From: Actinomycetota bacterium
GTDB lineage: Bacteria; Actinomycetota; Acidimicrobiia; Acidimicrobiales; Ilumatobacteraceae
Reading direction: 5' to 3'
DNA: 64,000 nucleotides
NCBI GenBank assembly: GCA_030645495.1
Contig: JAUSLV010000005.1
Coordinates: 20,991-84,990 of the forward strand
The number at the start of each line of letters is the position of its first letter. Within the stretch, counting starts at the first letter, position 1. Below are positions 18,154 to 28,751 of this stretch, in pieces. A program made the position numbers and the translations under genes. Below the pieces are notes generated by a model, which had not been told where the DNA came from, made no database searches, and saw only the letters and a program-made list of their open reading frames with translations.

Positions 18154-19755
18154 ATGGCTGAACTGACACTGAGCGCCGGCGACATCGCATCTGCGCTGAA
18201 GAAGAACCTGGAGGGTTTCACGCCCTCGCTGGAGGCCCGCACCGTGGGCCGCGTCACCCAGGTGGGCGACGGTATCGCCCGCGTCTCGGGCCTGCCCGAC
18301 TGCGCCGTGAACGAACTCCTCGAGTTCGAAGACGGCACCGTCGGCCTGGCGCTGAACCTCGACGAAGAGTCCATCGGCGCCGTGGTGCTCGGTGACGGCT
18401 TCGAGATCGAAGAGGGCCAGACCGTGAAGGCCACCGGCCGCATCCTCTCGGTGCCGGTCGGCGACGCGATGCTCGGTCGCGTGGTCAACGCGCTCGGCCA
18501 GCCCATCGACGGCAAGGGCGACATCGTCGGCGGCATCCCCCGCCGAGTCGAGATCCAGGCCCCCGGCATCATGGGCCGCAAGCCCGTGCACGAGCCGCTG
18601 CAGACCGGCATCAAGTCGATCGACGCGATGACCCCCATCGGCCGTGGCCAGCGTCAGCTGATCATCGGCGACCGCAAGACCGGCAAGACCACGGTCGCCG
18701 TCGACGCGATCATCAACCAGCGCGGCCTCGGCGTGAAGTGCATCTACGTCGCCATCGGCCAGAAGGGCTCCACGGTCGCTCAGACCGTGGAGACCCTGCG
18801 CCAGTTCGGTGCGCTCGAGTACACCGTCGTCGTGGCGGCTCCGGCCAGCGACCCGGCCCCGTTCAAGTACCTCGCTCCGTACGCCGGCTGCGCCATCGGC
18901 CAGCACTGGATGGAGAACGGCGAGCACGCCCTCATCGTGTACGACGACCTCTCCAAGCAGGCCGAGGCCTACCGCCAGGTGTCGCTGTTGCTGCGCCGCC
19001 CGCCGGGCCGCGAGGCCTACCCCGGCGACGTGTTCTACCTGCACAGCCGTCTGCTCGAGCGTGCGGCCAAGCTCAGCGACGAGAAGGGCGCCGGTTCACT
19101 CACCGCCCTGCCGATCATCGAGACCAAGGCCGGCGACGTGTCGGCGTACATCCCCACCAACGTGATCTCGATCACCGACGGCCAGGTGTACCTGCAGGAC
19201 AACCTGTTCAAGTCGGGTGTGCGCCCGGCCGTCGACGTGGGCATCTCGGTGTCCCGCGTGGGTGGTGCGGCGCAGATCAAGGCGATGAAGAGCGTGTCGG
19301 GCACCCTGAAGCTCGATCTCGCCCAGTTCCGCGAGCTCGAGGCGTTCGCCACGTTCGGCTCGGAACTCGACGCGATCTCCAAGGCTCAGCTCGAGCGTGG
19401 CTACCGTCTGGTCGAGCTGCTGAAGCAGCCGCTGAACAGCCCGATGGCCGTGGAAGAGCAGGTCGTGGTGGTGTTCGCCGGCACGAAGGGCTACCTCGAC
19501 AGCCTGCCGGTCAACGATGTGCGCCGCTTCGAGGGCGAGTTGCTGGCGCACATGCGCAGCACGCAGGGCGGCCTGCTGGCCGGTATGCGCTCGAACCCGA
19601 AGGCCGACGTGCCCTCCGAGCTCGGCGACATCATCGCCGCCTTCAAGGAGCAGTTCGTGGCTGCCACGGCCGCGGCGAAGGCCGCCGACGTCACCGCCAC
19701 CGATGCCCACGAGGTCGGCGACGCCCACAGCAACAAGACCCTGGCAACGGAGTAG
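18154..19755 (+). CDS. atpA: F1Fo ATP synthase subunit alpha
   Basis: Non-catalytic nucleotide-binding subunit of F1, 533 residues. The P-loop is GDRKTGKT at 172-179. Other conserved segments are [37 protein letters not shown] and [15 protein letters not shown]. The C-terminus beyond about residue 505 is Ala-rich and longer than in E. coli alpha (513 residues). There is no frameshift. It precedes atpG by two bases. Confidence 0.98.
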   Translation: MAELTLSAGDIASALKKNLEGFTPSLEARTVGRVTQVGDGIARVSGLPDCAVNELLEFEDGTVGLALNLDEESIGAVVLGDGFEIEEGQTVKATGRILSVPVGDAMLGRVVNALGQPIDGKGDIVGGIPRRVEIQAPGIMGRKPVHEPLQTGIKSIDAMTPIGRGQRQLIIGDRKTGKTTVAVDAIINQRGLGVKCIYVAIGQKGSTVAQTVETLRQFGALEYTVVVAAPASDPAPFKYLAPYAGCAIGQHWMENGEHALIVYDDLSKQAEAYRQVSLLLRRPPGREAYPGDVFYLHSRLLERAAKLSDEKGAGSLTALPIIETKAGDVSAYIPTNVISITDGQVYLQDNLFKSGVRPAVDVGISVSRVGGAAQIKAMKSVSGTLKLDLAQFRELEAFATFGSELDAISKAQLERGYRLVELLKQPLNSPMAVEEQVVVVFAGTKGYLDSLPVNDVRRFEGELLAHMRSTQGGLLAGMRSNPKADVPSELGDIIAAFKEQFVAATAAAKAADVTATDAHEVGDAHSNKTLATE

Positions 19756-19757
19756 TC

Positions 19758-22192
<2,435 letters not shown>

Positions 22193-22194
22193 TC

Positions 22195-22614
22195 ATGGCC
22201 ACGATGCAGGTCGAGCTGGTGTCGCCGGAGAAGGTGCTCTTCACCGGCGAAGCCACACAGGTCATCACCCGCACCTTGGGTGGCGGCGAGATCGCGTTCC
22301 TGCCCGGCCATGCTCCGTTCCTGGGCGCGCTCACCGAGTGCCACACGCGCATCACCCTCGTGGAGGGTGGCGTGCTCGACGTGGCGGTGCACGGTGGTTT
22401 CGTACAGGTGGCCGGTAACACGGTCAGCATCCTCAGCGACATCGCCGAGCTGGGCGACGACATCGACCGCAACCGTGCGCTGAAGGCCAAGGATGCCGCC
22501 GAGGAACTGCTGCGCAAGGAGCACGATGCCGAAGCCGTGTCGGCGCTCAGCCGGGCCCACGCCCGCTTGTCCGCCTCCGGTGGCATCGTCGGCACCTCCC
22601 AGGGCGCCCACTGA
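22195..22614 (+). CDS. atpC: F1Fo ATP synthase subunit epsilon
   Basis: Rotor subunit of 139 residues. An N-terminal beta-sandwich (MQVELVSPEKVLFTGEA, IAFLPGHAPFLGAL) is followed by a C-terminal two-helix domain (RALKAKDAAEELLRKEHDAE) that can inhibit ATP hydrolysis. The C-terminal domain is complete. Last gene of the atp operon; a hairpin follows within 35 bases. Confidence 0.96.
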   Translation: MATMQVELVSPEKVLFTGEATQVITRTLGGGEIAFLPGHAPFLGALTECHTRITLVEGGVLDVAVHGGFVQVAGNTVSILSDIAELGDDIDRNRALKAKDAAEELLRKEHDAEAVSALSRAHARLSASGGIVGTSQGAH

Positions 22615-22646
22615 CCTTCCGCGCCTCGGCGCGACGAACCAACCTC

Positions 22647-22681
22647 GAACGTGGCCATAGCCTGAGGGCATGGCCACGTTC
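22647..22681 (+). promoter_or_regulatory. Hairpin spanning the SDR start codon
   Basis: A perfect 12-bp inverted repeat (GAACGTGGCCAT at 22647-22658, complement at 22670-22681) with an 11-base loop. The right arm begins with the ATG of the following SDR gene, and CCGTTTT follows at 22682-22688. It may act as the atp operon terminator, as a translation block on the SDR gene, or both. Confidence 0.6.
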
Positions 22682-23449
22682 CCGTTTTCCTCAGCACTCG
22701 TCACCGGCGCGTCCAGCGGTATCGGGGAGGCGATGGTCGAGCTACTGGCCGGCACGGGGATCCACACCGTGGTGGTGGCCCGCCGCAGCGACCGGCTCGA
22801 CGAGCTGGCGGCTCGCTTCGCCGCGGATGTGGAGGTGCTGGTGGCCGACCTCACCACCTCCAAGGGCTTGGCCAAGGTGGTGGCCCGGGTGGCCGACCCC
22901 GATCGGCCGATCGACCTGGTGGTGAACAACGCTGGGTTCGGCACGTCGGGCGTGTTCCACGAGCTCGACGCCGACCGGCTGCAGGGCGAGATCGACCTCA
23001 ACATCGCCGCGCTCACCCGCCTCAGCCATGCTGCGCTGGCGGCGATGGTGCCGCGTGGGCGGGGTTACCTGCTGAACGTCAGCAGCGTCGCCAGCTTCCA
23101 GCCGGCCCCGAAGCTGGCCGTGTACGCGGCCACCAAGGCGTACGTCACCAGCCTCACCGAGAGCCTGCACGAAGAGGCGCGCGGCACCGGGGTGCACGTG
23201 ACCGCGCTGTGCCCGGGCCTCACCCGCACAGAATTCCAGAGCGTCAGCAACACCGAGGGCTACAGCACGCAATACCCCGGGTTCGCCTGGCTCACCTCGC
23301 AAGAGGTGGCCGTCGGCGGCCTGCGCGACGTGGCCAAGGGCAAGGCGCTCTCGGTGCCCGGCGCGCTCTACAAGGGCATGGTGGGCGCGGTGGGCGTCAC
23401 CCCACGGGGCGTGGCTCGGCGCCTGGCCGGCCTGGTGCAGCGCGGCTGA
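22670..23449 (+). CDS. Short-chain dehydrogenase/reductase
   Basis: A 259-residue NAD(P)-dependent oxidoreductase of the classical SDR type. The cofactor motif is TGASSGIGEAM (residues 10-20), NNAG follows in LVVNNAGFGTSG, and the catalytic set is Ser in NVSSVASF and Tyr152/Lys156 in YAATK. The arginine after the second strand (VVVARRSDRL) suggests NADPH preference. The substrate is unknown. It follows atpC by 55 bases, and its start codon lies inside a hairpin. It converges with glpX. Confidence 0.93.
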   Translation: MATFPFSSALVTGASSGIGEAMVELLAGTGIHTVVVARRSDRLDELAARFAADVEVLVADLTTSKGLAKVVARVADPDRPIDLVVNNAGFGTSGVFHELDADRLQGEIDLNIAALTRLSHAALAAMVPRGRGYLLNVSSVASFQPAPKLAVYAATKAYVTSLTESLHEEARGTGVHVTALCPGLTRTEFQSVSNTEGYSTQYPGFAWLTSQEVAVGGLRDVAKGKALSVPGALYKGMVGAVGVTPRGVARRLAGLVQRG

Positions 23450-23458
23450 TCGCTGGGG

Positions 23459-24451
23459 TCAGTACTCGACGCTGGCGAAGGCGGCAAGCTTGTCGATGCG
23501 GTGGTGCGCGTCGATCATGCGGACGGTGCCGCTGCGCGAGCGCATCACCAGGCTCTGGGTGTTCGCCCGGCCGTGTACGTAGCGCACCCCACGCAGCAGC
23601 TCGCCGTCGGTGACGCCAGTGGCGGCGAAGAAGCAGTTGTCGCCCTTCACCAGGATGTCGGTGGTGAGCACCTGCGAGAGGTCGTAGCCGAGCGCGAGCG
23701 CCGCGTCGCGTTCCTCGTCGTTGCGCGGGGCGAGCAGGCCCTGGATCTCGCCGCCCATGCATTTCAACGCTGCTGCGGCCGTGACACCCTCGGGCGTGCC
23801 GCCCACGCCGAGCAGCACGTCGACGCCGGCCTCGGGCCACGAGGTGGCGATCGCGCCGAAGATGTCGCCGTCGGTGATCAGCTTGACGCGCGCACCGGTG
23901 CTGCGCACTTCGGCGATCAACTCGGCGTGACGGTCGCGATCGAGGATGACGACCGTGAGGTCGCGCACCGACTCGCCCTTGGCCTTCGCGATCCAGCGCA
24001 GGTTCTGCGTGGGGGTGGCGGTGATGTCGATCGAGCCGGCGGCCTCGGGGCCGACTGCGATCTTGTGCATGTACACGCAGGGGCCGGGGTTGAACATCGT
24101 GCCCCGCTCGCTGACGGCGATCACCGCGATGGCATTGGCCCGGCCGAGCGCCGTGAGCGTGGTGCCATCGATGGGGTCGACCGCCACATCGGTGAGCGGC
24201 GCAGTGCCATCGCCCACGCGCTCGCCGTTGAACAGCATCGGCGCTTCGTCCTTCTCGCCCTCGCCGATGACGACGATGCCGTCCATCGGCACGGTGCTGA
24301 GTACGGTGCGCATCGCGTCGACAGCGGCGCCATCGGCACCCATCTTGTCGCCGCGACCCACCCAGCGGGAGGCGGCAAGAGCAGCGGATTCGGTGACCCG
24401 AACCAATTCCATGGCGAGGTTACGGTCGGGCTTCTGCGAGTTGGCGATCAT
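23459..24451 (-). CDS. glpX: Class II fructose-1,6-bisphosphatase
   Basis: Gluconeogenic phosphatase that converts fructose 1,6-bisphosphate to fructose 6-phosphate. The length is 330 residues. Conserved parts are [47 protein letters not shown], and the metal site [12 protein letters not shown]. GlpX is the only FBPase type in most actinobacteria. The start chosen is ATG at 24451; an internal ATG at 24412 (MELVRVTES) would match the shorter mycobacterial form. A 7-bp hairpin lies directly upstream (24456-24475). Confidence 0.95.
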   Translation of the reverse strand: MIANSQKPDRNLAMELVRVTESAALAASRWVGRGDKMGADGAAVDAMRTVLSTVPMDGIVVIGEGEKDEAPMLFNGERVGDGTAPLTDVAVDPIDGTTLTALGRANAIAVIAVSERGTMFNPGPCVYMHKIAVGPEAAGSIDITATPTQNLRWIAKAKGESVRDLTVVILDRDRHAELIAEVRSTGARVKLITDGDIFGAIATSWPEAGVDVLLGVGGTPEGVTAAAALKCMGGEIQGLLAPRNDEERDAALALGYDLSQVLTTDILVKGDNCFFAATGVTDGELLRGVRYVHGRANTQSLVMRSRSGTVRMIDAHHRIDKLAAFASVEY

Positions 24452-24455
24452 CGCC

Positions 24456-24475
24456 CCTCACCGTAGTTGGTGAGG
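24456..24475 (-). promoter_or_regulatory. Hairpin before glpX start
   Basis: CCTCACC (24456-24462) and its complement GGTGAGG (24469-24475) form a 7-bp stem with a six-base loop, four bases upstream of the glpX ATG at 24451. On the glpX strand the GAGG part of the stem is the only ribosome-binding-like sequence, so folding could mask it. Confidence 0.5.
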
Positions 24476-24504
24476 GACGACGACCGATAGTGCCGAGCGA
24501 CCCG

Positions 24505-24651
24505 TTACCGGGCCGTCGGTGGTCGATGCACCGTGTGCTCGCGCTGCCGGCGTACGGCACGCCGCAGCCGACTGCGCTCGCCGATCGCCATCAGTTCGCG
24601 GTGGCGGGCTTGCACGAGCTGGTGCATCGCGGGGTAATCGTGGTTCCACAT
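24505..24651 (-). CDS. 48-residue basic helical small protein upstream of glpX
   Basis: A short frame from ATG 24651 to TAA 24505. The ribosome site AGGAG lies eight bases upstream of the start. The peptide opens MWNHDYPAMHQLVQARHREL and continues as an Arg-rich amphipathic helix. It has no hydrophobic segment. It lies between a 23-codon leader frame and glpX, all on the minus strand, so it may be part of a glpX transcript. Small Arg-rich helical proteins of about this size are common and mostly uncharacterised in actinobacteria. The reading frame is supported by the Shine-Dalgarno and by its Asp-Tyr-Pro-containing N-terminus, not by homology. Confidence 0.5.
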   Translation of the reverse strand: MWNHDYPAMHQLVQARHRELMAIGERSRLRRAVRRQREHTVHRPPTAR

Positions 24652-24717
24652 GAGAGTGCTCCTGAGTGTTGGTGGGGTATGAGGAAGAGCGCGCGAAGGC
24701 GCTGGTGAGTGGCGGGA

Positions 24718-24735
24718 TGACGCAGTGGTGCGTCA
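24718..24735 (-). promoter_or_regulatory. Hairpin at the end of the leader peptide frame
   Basis: TGACGCA (24718-24724) pairs perfectly with TGCGTCA (24729-24735) around a GTGG loop. On the minus strand the TGA that ends the 23-codon frame is the first base triplet of the stem, so a terminating ribosome would cover it. It is arranged like an attenuator element, but no T-run follows. Confidence 0.45.
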
Positions 24736-24804
24736 GCGGCCGCAACGGGCGACGCCACCGAGGAGGCGCGCGCCACGGCCGGCGAGGGTGATCTGCTGCA
24801 ACAT
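24733..24804 (-). CDS. 23-residue leader-peptide-like ORF
   Basis: A 24-codon frame (ATG 24804, TGA 24733-24735) preceded by a near-perfect anti-16S sequence, AAAGGAGGTG, at 24808-24817, three bases from the ATG. The peptide opens MLQQITLAGRG and ends ARCGR, with four Arg and one Cys. The strong ribosome site for so short a frame, the overlapping hairpin, and its place upstream of a small gene and glpX suggest a translated leader. Actinobacterial leader peptides that end near a Cys are known before sulphur genes, but this one does not match them closely. Divergent from the S9 peptidase gene at 24891. Confidence 0.45.
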   Translation of the reverse strand: MLQQITLAGRGARLLGGVARCGR

Positions 24805-24890
24805 GGGCACCTCCTTTCACGGTTGGTCGACGAGTGCACGCAGCATCGCGGCAATCGATGTCACCCGTCCAGTGAATTAGCGTGCGGCCC

Positions 24891-26696
24891 ATGCCAGCCC
24901 TGATCCCGGCGGACCGGTGCATCGCCGGCCGCGACCTCAGCGAACCGAGGTTGCTGCCCGGCGGGCGCGCGATCGCGTACGTGAATGCTGCGGGCGGCGC
25001 GGCGCACGTCGTGGTGCAGCACCTCCTCGACGACGGCGCGTGCGGCGCAACAGCCCAGCTGGCCGACAACCCGCCGATCCGTCCCGGGCGGGGGTTGGGT
25101 GGGGGCGCCTGGTGTGCCACACCAGACGGCCGTGCCGTGGTGTACGTGGCGGCCGATGGCAACCTGTGGCGGCAGTCGACCGAGGGCGGCGGGGCCGAGC
25201 AGCTCACCACGCATGGGCCTGAACGCAGTGCAACGGGCGTGTACGTGGGCCATGACGGCGCAACCGTCGCCTACGTCATCGACCAGGCCGAGGTGTGCAG
25301 CGTGCCCCTCGTTGGCGGTGAGGGTGGCGGCGGGGCGGTGCGCCTCGATCGCGGCGACGCCGACTTCGTGCTCGACCCGTGGGTGGCACCCGATGGCAGC
25401 GTGCGCTGGATGGCCTGGGACGTGCCCGACATGCCGTGGGACCACAGCCGGATCGTGATCGCGACATCGGGCGCCGAGCTGCGCGAAGAACGGCCGGTCG
25501 GCTGTGTGCAGCAACCGCGGGTGCTGCCCGACGGCACGCCGGTGTGCGTGCGCGACGACACCGGATGGGCCAACGTGTGGCTGGGCGCCGCGCCGCTGCT
25601 CACCGAACCCGTCGAGCACGCCGGGCCCACCTGGGGCGCCGGGCAGCGTTCGTACGCGTGGTCGCCGGACGCGGCTGAGATCGCGTTCACCCGCAACGAG
25701 CAGGGTTTCGGGCGGTTGTGCGTGGTCGATGTTGCCGGCGGCGCGGTGCGCGAGGTGGCGCGTGGCGTGCACGGCCAACTGTCGTGGGAAGGGCACCGAC
25801 TGGCCGCGCTGCGCACCGGCGCGGGCACGCCCACACAGGTGGTGGTGTACGACACTCGCACGTGGGAGCGGTCGGTGGTGGCCGTCGGCCCATCTGCCGA
25901 CTGGCAGCCCACCGACCTCGTCGAACCCACCGCAGTGCAGCTGGCCACCCCCGAGGGGCCGGTGCACGCCAGGCTGTACGCGGCCGACGAACCGGACGGG
26001 CGGCTGATCGTGTGGCTGCACGGTGGCCCCACCGACCAGTGGCAGGTCACGTTCATGCCGCGGGTGGCGTACTGGCGGTCGCGGGGCTGGAGCATCCTGG
26101 TCCCCGACCATCGAGGCTCGTCGGGGCACGGACGCGAGTATCAGCAGGCATTGCGCGGCCGCTGGGGCGAACTCGATGTCGCCGACGCCATCGCCGCCGC
26201 CCACGCTGCCCACCGCCAGGGCTGGGGCGCTGCCGGGCGAACCGTGGTGATCGGCGGATCGGCCGGCGGGTTCACGGCACTCGGCGCCGTCGCGCTCGAA
26301 CCCGAGCTGTTCGCGGCCGCGGTGCTGCTGTATCCGGTGACCGATCTGCTCGACCTCGCCGAACGCAGCTACCGGTTCGAGCGCCACTACACCGACAGCC
26401 TTGTCGGCCCGCTGCCAGCGGCCGAGGCGGTGTATCGCGAGCGATCACCCGTGTGGCACACCGACCGCCTTACTCGCACGCCGCTCTTGTTGCTGCACGG
26501 CGACGCCGACGCGGTGGTGCCGGTGGAGCAGAGTCGCGTGCTCGCCGAGCGGGTGAATGCCCTGGGTGGCCGGGTGGAGCTGCACGTGTACGCGGGCGAG
26601 GGGCACGGCTTCCGCCAGCCGGCGAACCAACTGGATGAATACAGGCGGATCGGCGACTTCCTCGCCCGCCACGTGCAGATAGCGTCTGCGTCGTGA
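24891..26696 (+). CDS. S9 family prolyl oligopeptidase-type serine peptidase
   Basis: A 601-residue enzyme with an N-terminal propeller-like region (segments such as YAWSPDAAEIAFTRNEQG) and a C-terminal alpha/beta-hydrolase domain. The nucleophile is Ser457 in IGGSAGGFTALG, the Asp is in LLHGDADAVVPVEQS and the His in GEGHGFRQP. HGGPTDQW supplies the oxyanion region. It resembles acylaminoacyl peptidases and dipeptidyl peptidases. No signal peptide. The start is ATG at 24891 rather than GTG at 24882. Its stop overlaps the next start, forming a four-gene operon. Confidence 0.9.
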   Translation: MPALIPADRCIAGRDLSEPRLLPGGRAIAYVNAAGGAAHVVVQHLLDDGACGATAQLADNPPIRPGRGLGGGAWCATPDGRAVVYVAADGNLWRQSTEGGGAEQLTTHGPERSATGVYVGHDGATVAYVIDQAEVCSVPLVGGEGGGGAVRLDRGDADFVLDPWVAPDGSVRWMAWDVPDMPWDHSRIVIATSGAELREERPVGCVQQPRVLPDGTPVCVRDDTGWANVWLGAAPLLTEPVEHAGPTWGAGQRSYAWSPDAAEIAFTRNEQGFGRLCVVDVAGGAVREVARGVHGQLSWEGHRLAALRTGAGTPTQVVVYDTRTWERSVVAVGPSADWQPTDLVEPTAVQLATPEGPVHARLYAADEPDGRLIVWLHGGPTDQWQVTFMPRVAYWRSRGWSILVPDHRGSSGHGREYQQALRGRWGELDVADAIAAAHAAHRQGWGAAGRTVVIGGSAGGFTALGAVALEPELFAAAVLLYPVTDLLDLAERSYRFERHYTDSLVGPLPAAEAVYRERSPVWHTDRLTRTPLLLLHGDADAVVPVEQSRVLAERVNALGGRVELHVYAGEGHGFRQPANQLDEYRRIGDFLARHVQIASAS

Positions 26697-27481
26697 CCGA
26701 CGAATGGAACCCGAACGACCCCGACGCCACGCGGGTGCTCTACGACCTCAGCGAGTGGTCGTTCGACCAGCAGGCCGAGCTGGCCGCCGACCTGGCGGAA
26801 GCGGCCGTGCCGCACACGTGGGAGGGCGCCGAGCTGGTGGTGCCCGAGTCGCACGAGGTGGTGGCCGACGGCATCATCACCCGCGTGGAAGACCGTCTGG
26901 GCATCGTCTACGGCGCCGACGAGTCGGTGCTCGTCGCCGCTGCCGACGCTGCCGGGCTGCCCGATCCGATCGACATCGCCGACGGCGTGGCCACCACCGA
27001 GTACGACCTCGACGAATGGCCCGAGGGTGATCGCCAGTCGATCACGAGGGCACTGGTCGGTCGCGAGATTCCCTACCGCTGGGACGACGACGCCTTGCTC
27101 GTGCCCACCGAGCACGAGGCCGTGGTCGACTCGCTGCTCGACATGATCGAGAACGGCGAGTTCCGCGCCGCCGACGAGCTGCCGATCGACGACGGCGACG
27201 ACGATCGTCTGCCGTTCGAGACGCTCACCACGTTCTTCCTCGCCGGCACTCGGCTGCAACGCAACCCCCTCGACGCCGATGGTCTCGAGCAACTGGTGCG
27301 CGCCGTGGAGGTGGCCGATCCGCTGCAACCGCCGTACGGCGTCGACATTCGCCTCTGGACGCGCACGTGCGAGCTGGCCGAGGAGTTGGCCGATGCGCTC
27401 GCCGAGGAGGCCGACCCGGATCTCGACGCGACGATGGTGATCGCGCAAGACCTGCACGACCTGCTGCGCCCGTTCATCTAG
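26693..27481 (+). CDS. Acidic protein with two tandem homologous domains
   Basis: A 262-residue, very acidic protein. Two copies of a short domain are visible: YDLSEWSFDQQAELAADL ... VPHTWEGAELVVPESHE near residues 17-60, and YDLDEWPEGDRQSITRAL ... IPYRWDDDALLVPTEHE near residues 103-145. The pattern (strand, helix, then IPYxWxxxxLLVP) resembles the small ferredoxin-like DUF2007/SPOR-type domains. The C-terminal part is helical with a final segment DLHDLLRPFI. The GTG at 26693 overlaps the stop of the peptidase gene. The function is unknown; the duplication is visible directly. Confidence 0.7.
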   Translation: MTDEWNPNDPDATRVLYDLSEWSFDQQAELAADLAEAAVPHTWEGAELVVPESHEVVADGIITRVEDRLGIVYGADESVLVAAADAAGLPDPIDIADGVATTEYDLDEWPEGDRQSITRALVGREIPYRWDDDALLVPTEHEAVVDSLLDMIENGEFRAADELPIDDGDDDRLPFETLTTFFLAGTRLQRNPLDADGLEQLVRAVEVADPLQPPYGVDIRLWTRTCELAEELADALAEEADPDLDATMVIAQDLHDLLRPFI

Positions 27482-27486
27482 GCGCA

Positions 27487-28194
27487 GTGCCTCGCACCGT
27501 GCTGCTTGCCGAGTTGCAGATCTGGCACACCAGGCCGGCCACACCCACGCGCCGTCTGGCACTCGGCCACCTGGTGTTACCCACTGACCCTGCGCCCGGC
27601 CTGGGCGGGGTGCTGCTGGCTGCCGTGGTGGCGGCCTACCTGCCGGGGGTGCCCACCGAGTTGGTGCCCGATGTCGAGCGGTTGATCGACCAGGTGGCCG
27701 CCGGTGATCGGGTGCTGCAACCGCGGTTGCAGCACCGCTACCAGGTCGATCGCCATGGGTTGGCCACCAGCGTGCACCAATTGCGCGGCGACGCCGACCA
27801 CGTGGAGTTCGACCTGCACTCGCTGGGCAAGCCGATCACCCAAGTGCTGGGGGCCGTGTACGCGCTCGAACGACTGAACGCCGACGCGCGCACGGCCATC
27901 GCTCCGGTGTTGCACCGGGCGACGAAGTGGCGCGGGCCGATCGGGCCGTCGTTCGTGGCCGACATCACCGGCGTCAGCCGCGGCGATCTGGTGGGCATCA
28001 CCGACCCGCGAGTGTGGGCGCTCGACGTGCTCGGCTTCGCGCACGACACGCGCAAGGTGACGAAGAAGGACGTGATGGCGCGCTATCGCAGCCGACTGCG
28101 CGACGCTCACCCCGACCACGGCGGCGACGACGAAGCGGCTGGTGTGATCATCGAACGCCTCGGCGAAGCACGAAGGATCCTGTTGCACCCATGA
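27487..28194 (+). CDS. J-domain-containing protein
   Basis: A 235-residue protein with a C-terminal J-domain-like segment. KKDVMARYRSRLRDAHPDHGGDDEAA includes HPD, the motif needed to stimulate Hsp70 (DnaK) ATPase, and is followed by a final helix IIERLGEARRILL. The N-terminal 160 residues have no recognised domain. The J-domain at the C-terminus rather than the N-terminus is the layout of some DnaJ-like co-chaperones. The start is GTG at 27487 (another GTG at 27499). Its last base pairs overlap the next gene (ATGA). Confidence 0.75.
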   Translation: MPRTVLLAELQIWHTRPATPTRRLALGHLVLPTDPAPGLGGVLLAAVVAAYLPGVPTELVPDVERLIDQVAAGDRVLQPRLQHRYQVDRHGLATSVHQLRGDADHVEFDLHSLGKPITQVLGAVYALERLNADARTAIAPVLHRATKWRGPIGPSFVADITGVSRGDLVGITDPRVWALDVLGFAHDTRKVTKKDVMARYRSRLRDAHPDHGGDDEAAGVIIERLGEARRILLHP

Positions 28195-28739
28195 CCGCGT
28201 TGCTCTTGTTCCCCGGGGCCGGCTCGTCGAGCACCCACGCCAGCCTCGTCGCGATCGAGCAGGCCGTCTCGCCCACACGCTGTGTGCGCGCCGACTTCGC
28301 GTACCGCAAGGCGGGCCGCAGGGCGCCGGATCGGGCACCCGTGCTGCTGGAAGCCGTGCGCGCCGAGGCGAGCGTGCTGGCCGGCGAGCGGTTGATCCTC
28401 GGCGGCCGTTCGATGGGCGGCCGGGTCTGCTCGCTGGCGGTGGCCGACGCCGACGATCCGCTGCCGGCCGCCGGGCTGGTGCTGATCTCGTATCCGCTGC
28501 ACCCGCCGGGCAAGCCGGAGAAGCTGCGCGTCGAGCACCTCCCGCGGTTGCACGTCCCATGCCTGTTCGTGTCGGGCACGAAGGACACCTTCGGCACACG
28601 CGACGAGCTGCAGCACTGGACCGCCACGATCCCTGGGCAGGTCACGCACCACTGGTTCGAGGGCAAGGGGCACGACCTGAAGGGCTGCGACGAGCAGATC
28701 GCCACCCTGGTGGCCGCATGGGTGCAGGCGCTGGGCTGA
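28191..28739 (+). CDS. Alpha/beta-hydrolase (dienelactone hydrolase-like, KAT-type)
   Basis: A 182-residue small alpha/beta hydrolase. The nucleophile is Ser74 in GGRSMGGRV, the acid is Asp in VSGTKDTFGT, and the His is in GKGHDLKG. An early oxyanion motif is FPGAGSSSTH. This matches small predicted hydrolases of the COG3571 type. The substrate is unknown. The ATG overlaps the upstream TGA by four bases, making it the last gene of the S9 peptidase operon. It converges with an MFS gene 12 bases away. Confidence 0.85.
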   Translation: MTALLLFPGAGSSSTHASLVAIEQAVSPTRCVRADFAYRKAGRRAPDRAPVLLEAVRAEASVLAGERLILGGRSMGGRVCSLAVADADDPLPAAGLVLISYPLHPPGKPEKLRVEHLPRLHVPCLFVSGTKDTFGTRDELQHWTATIPGQVTHHWFEGKGHDLKGCDEQIATLVAAWVQALG

Positions 28740-28751
28740 TCGTGGGCTGAG

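Noticed and set aside
24458..25210. A 250-codon minus-strand frame covering the glpX upstream region
   Set aside because: It overlaps the strongly supported S9 peptidase start on the other strand and lacks a ribosome site. The 23- and 48-codon frames with ribosome sites in the same region are in other frames and are preferred.
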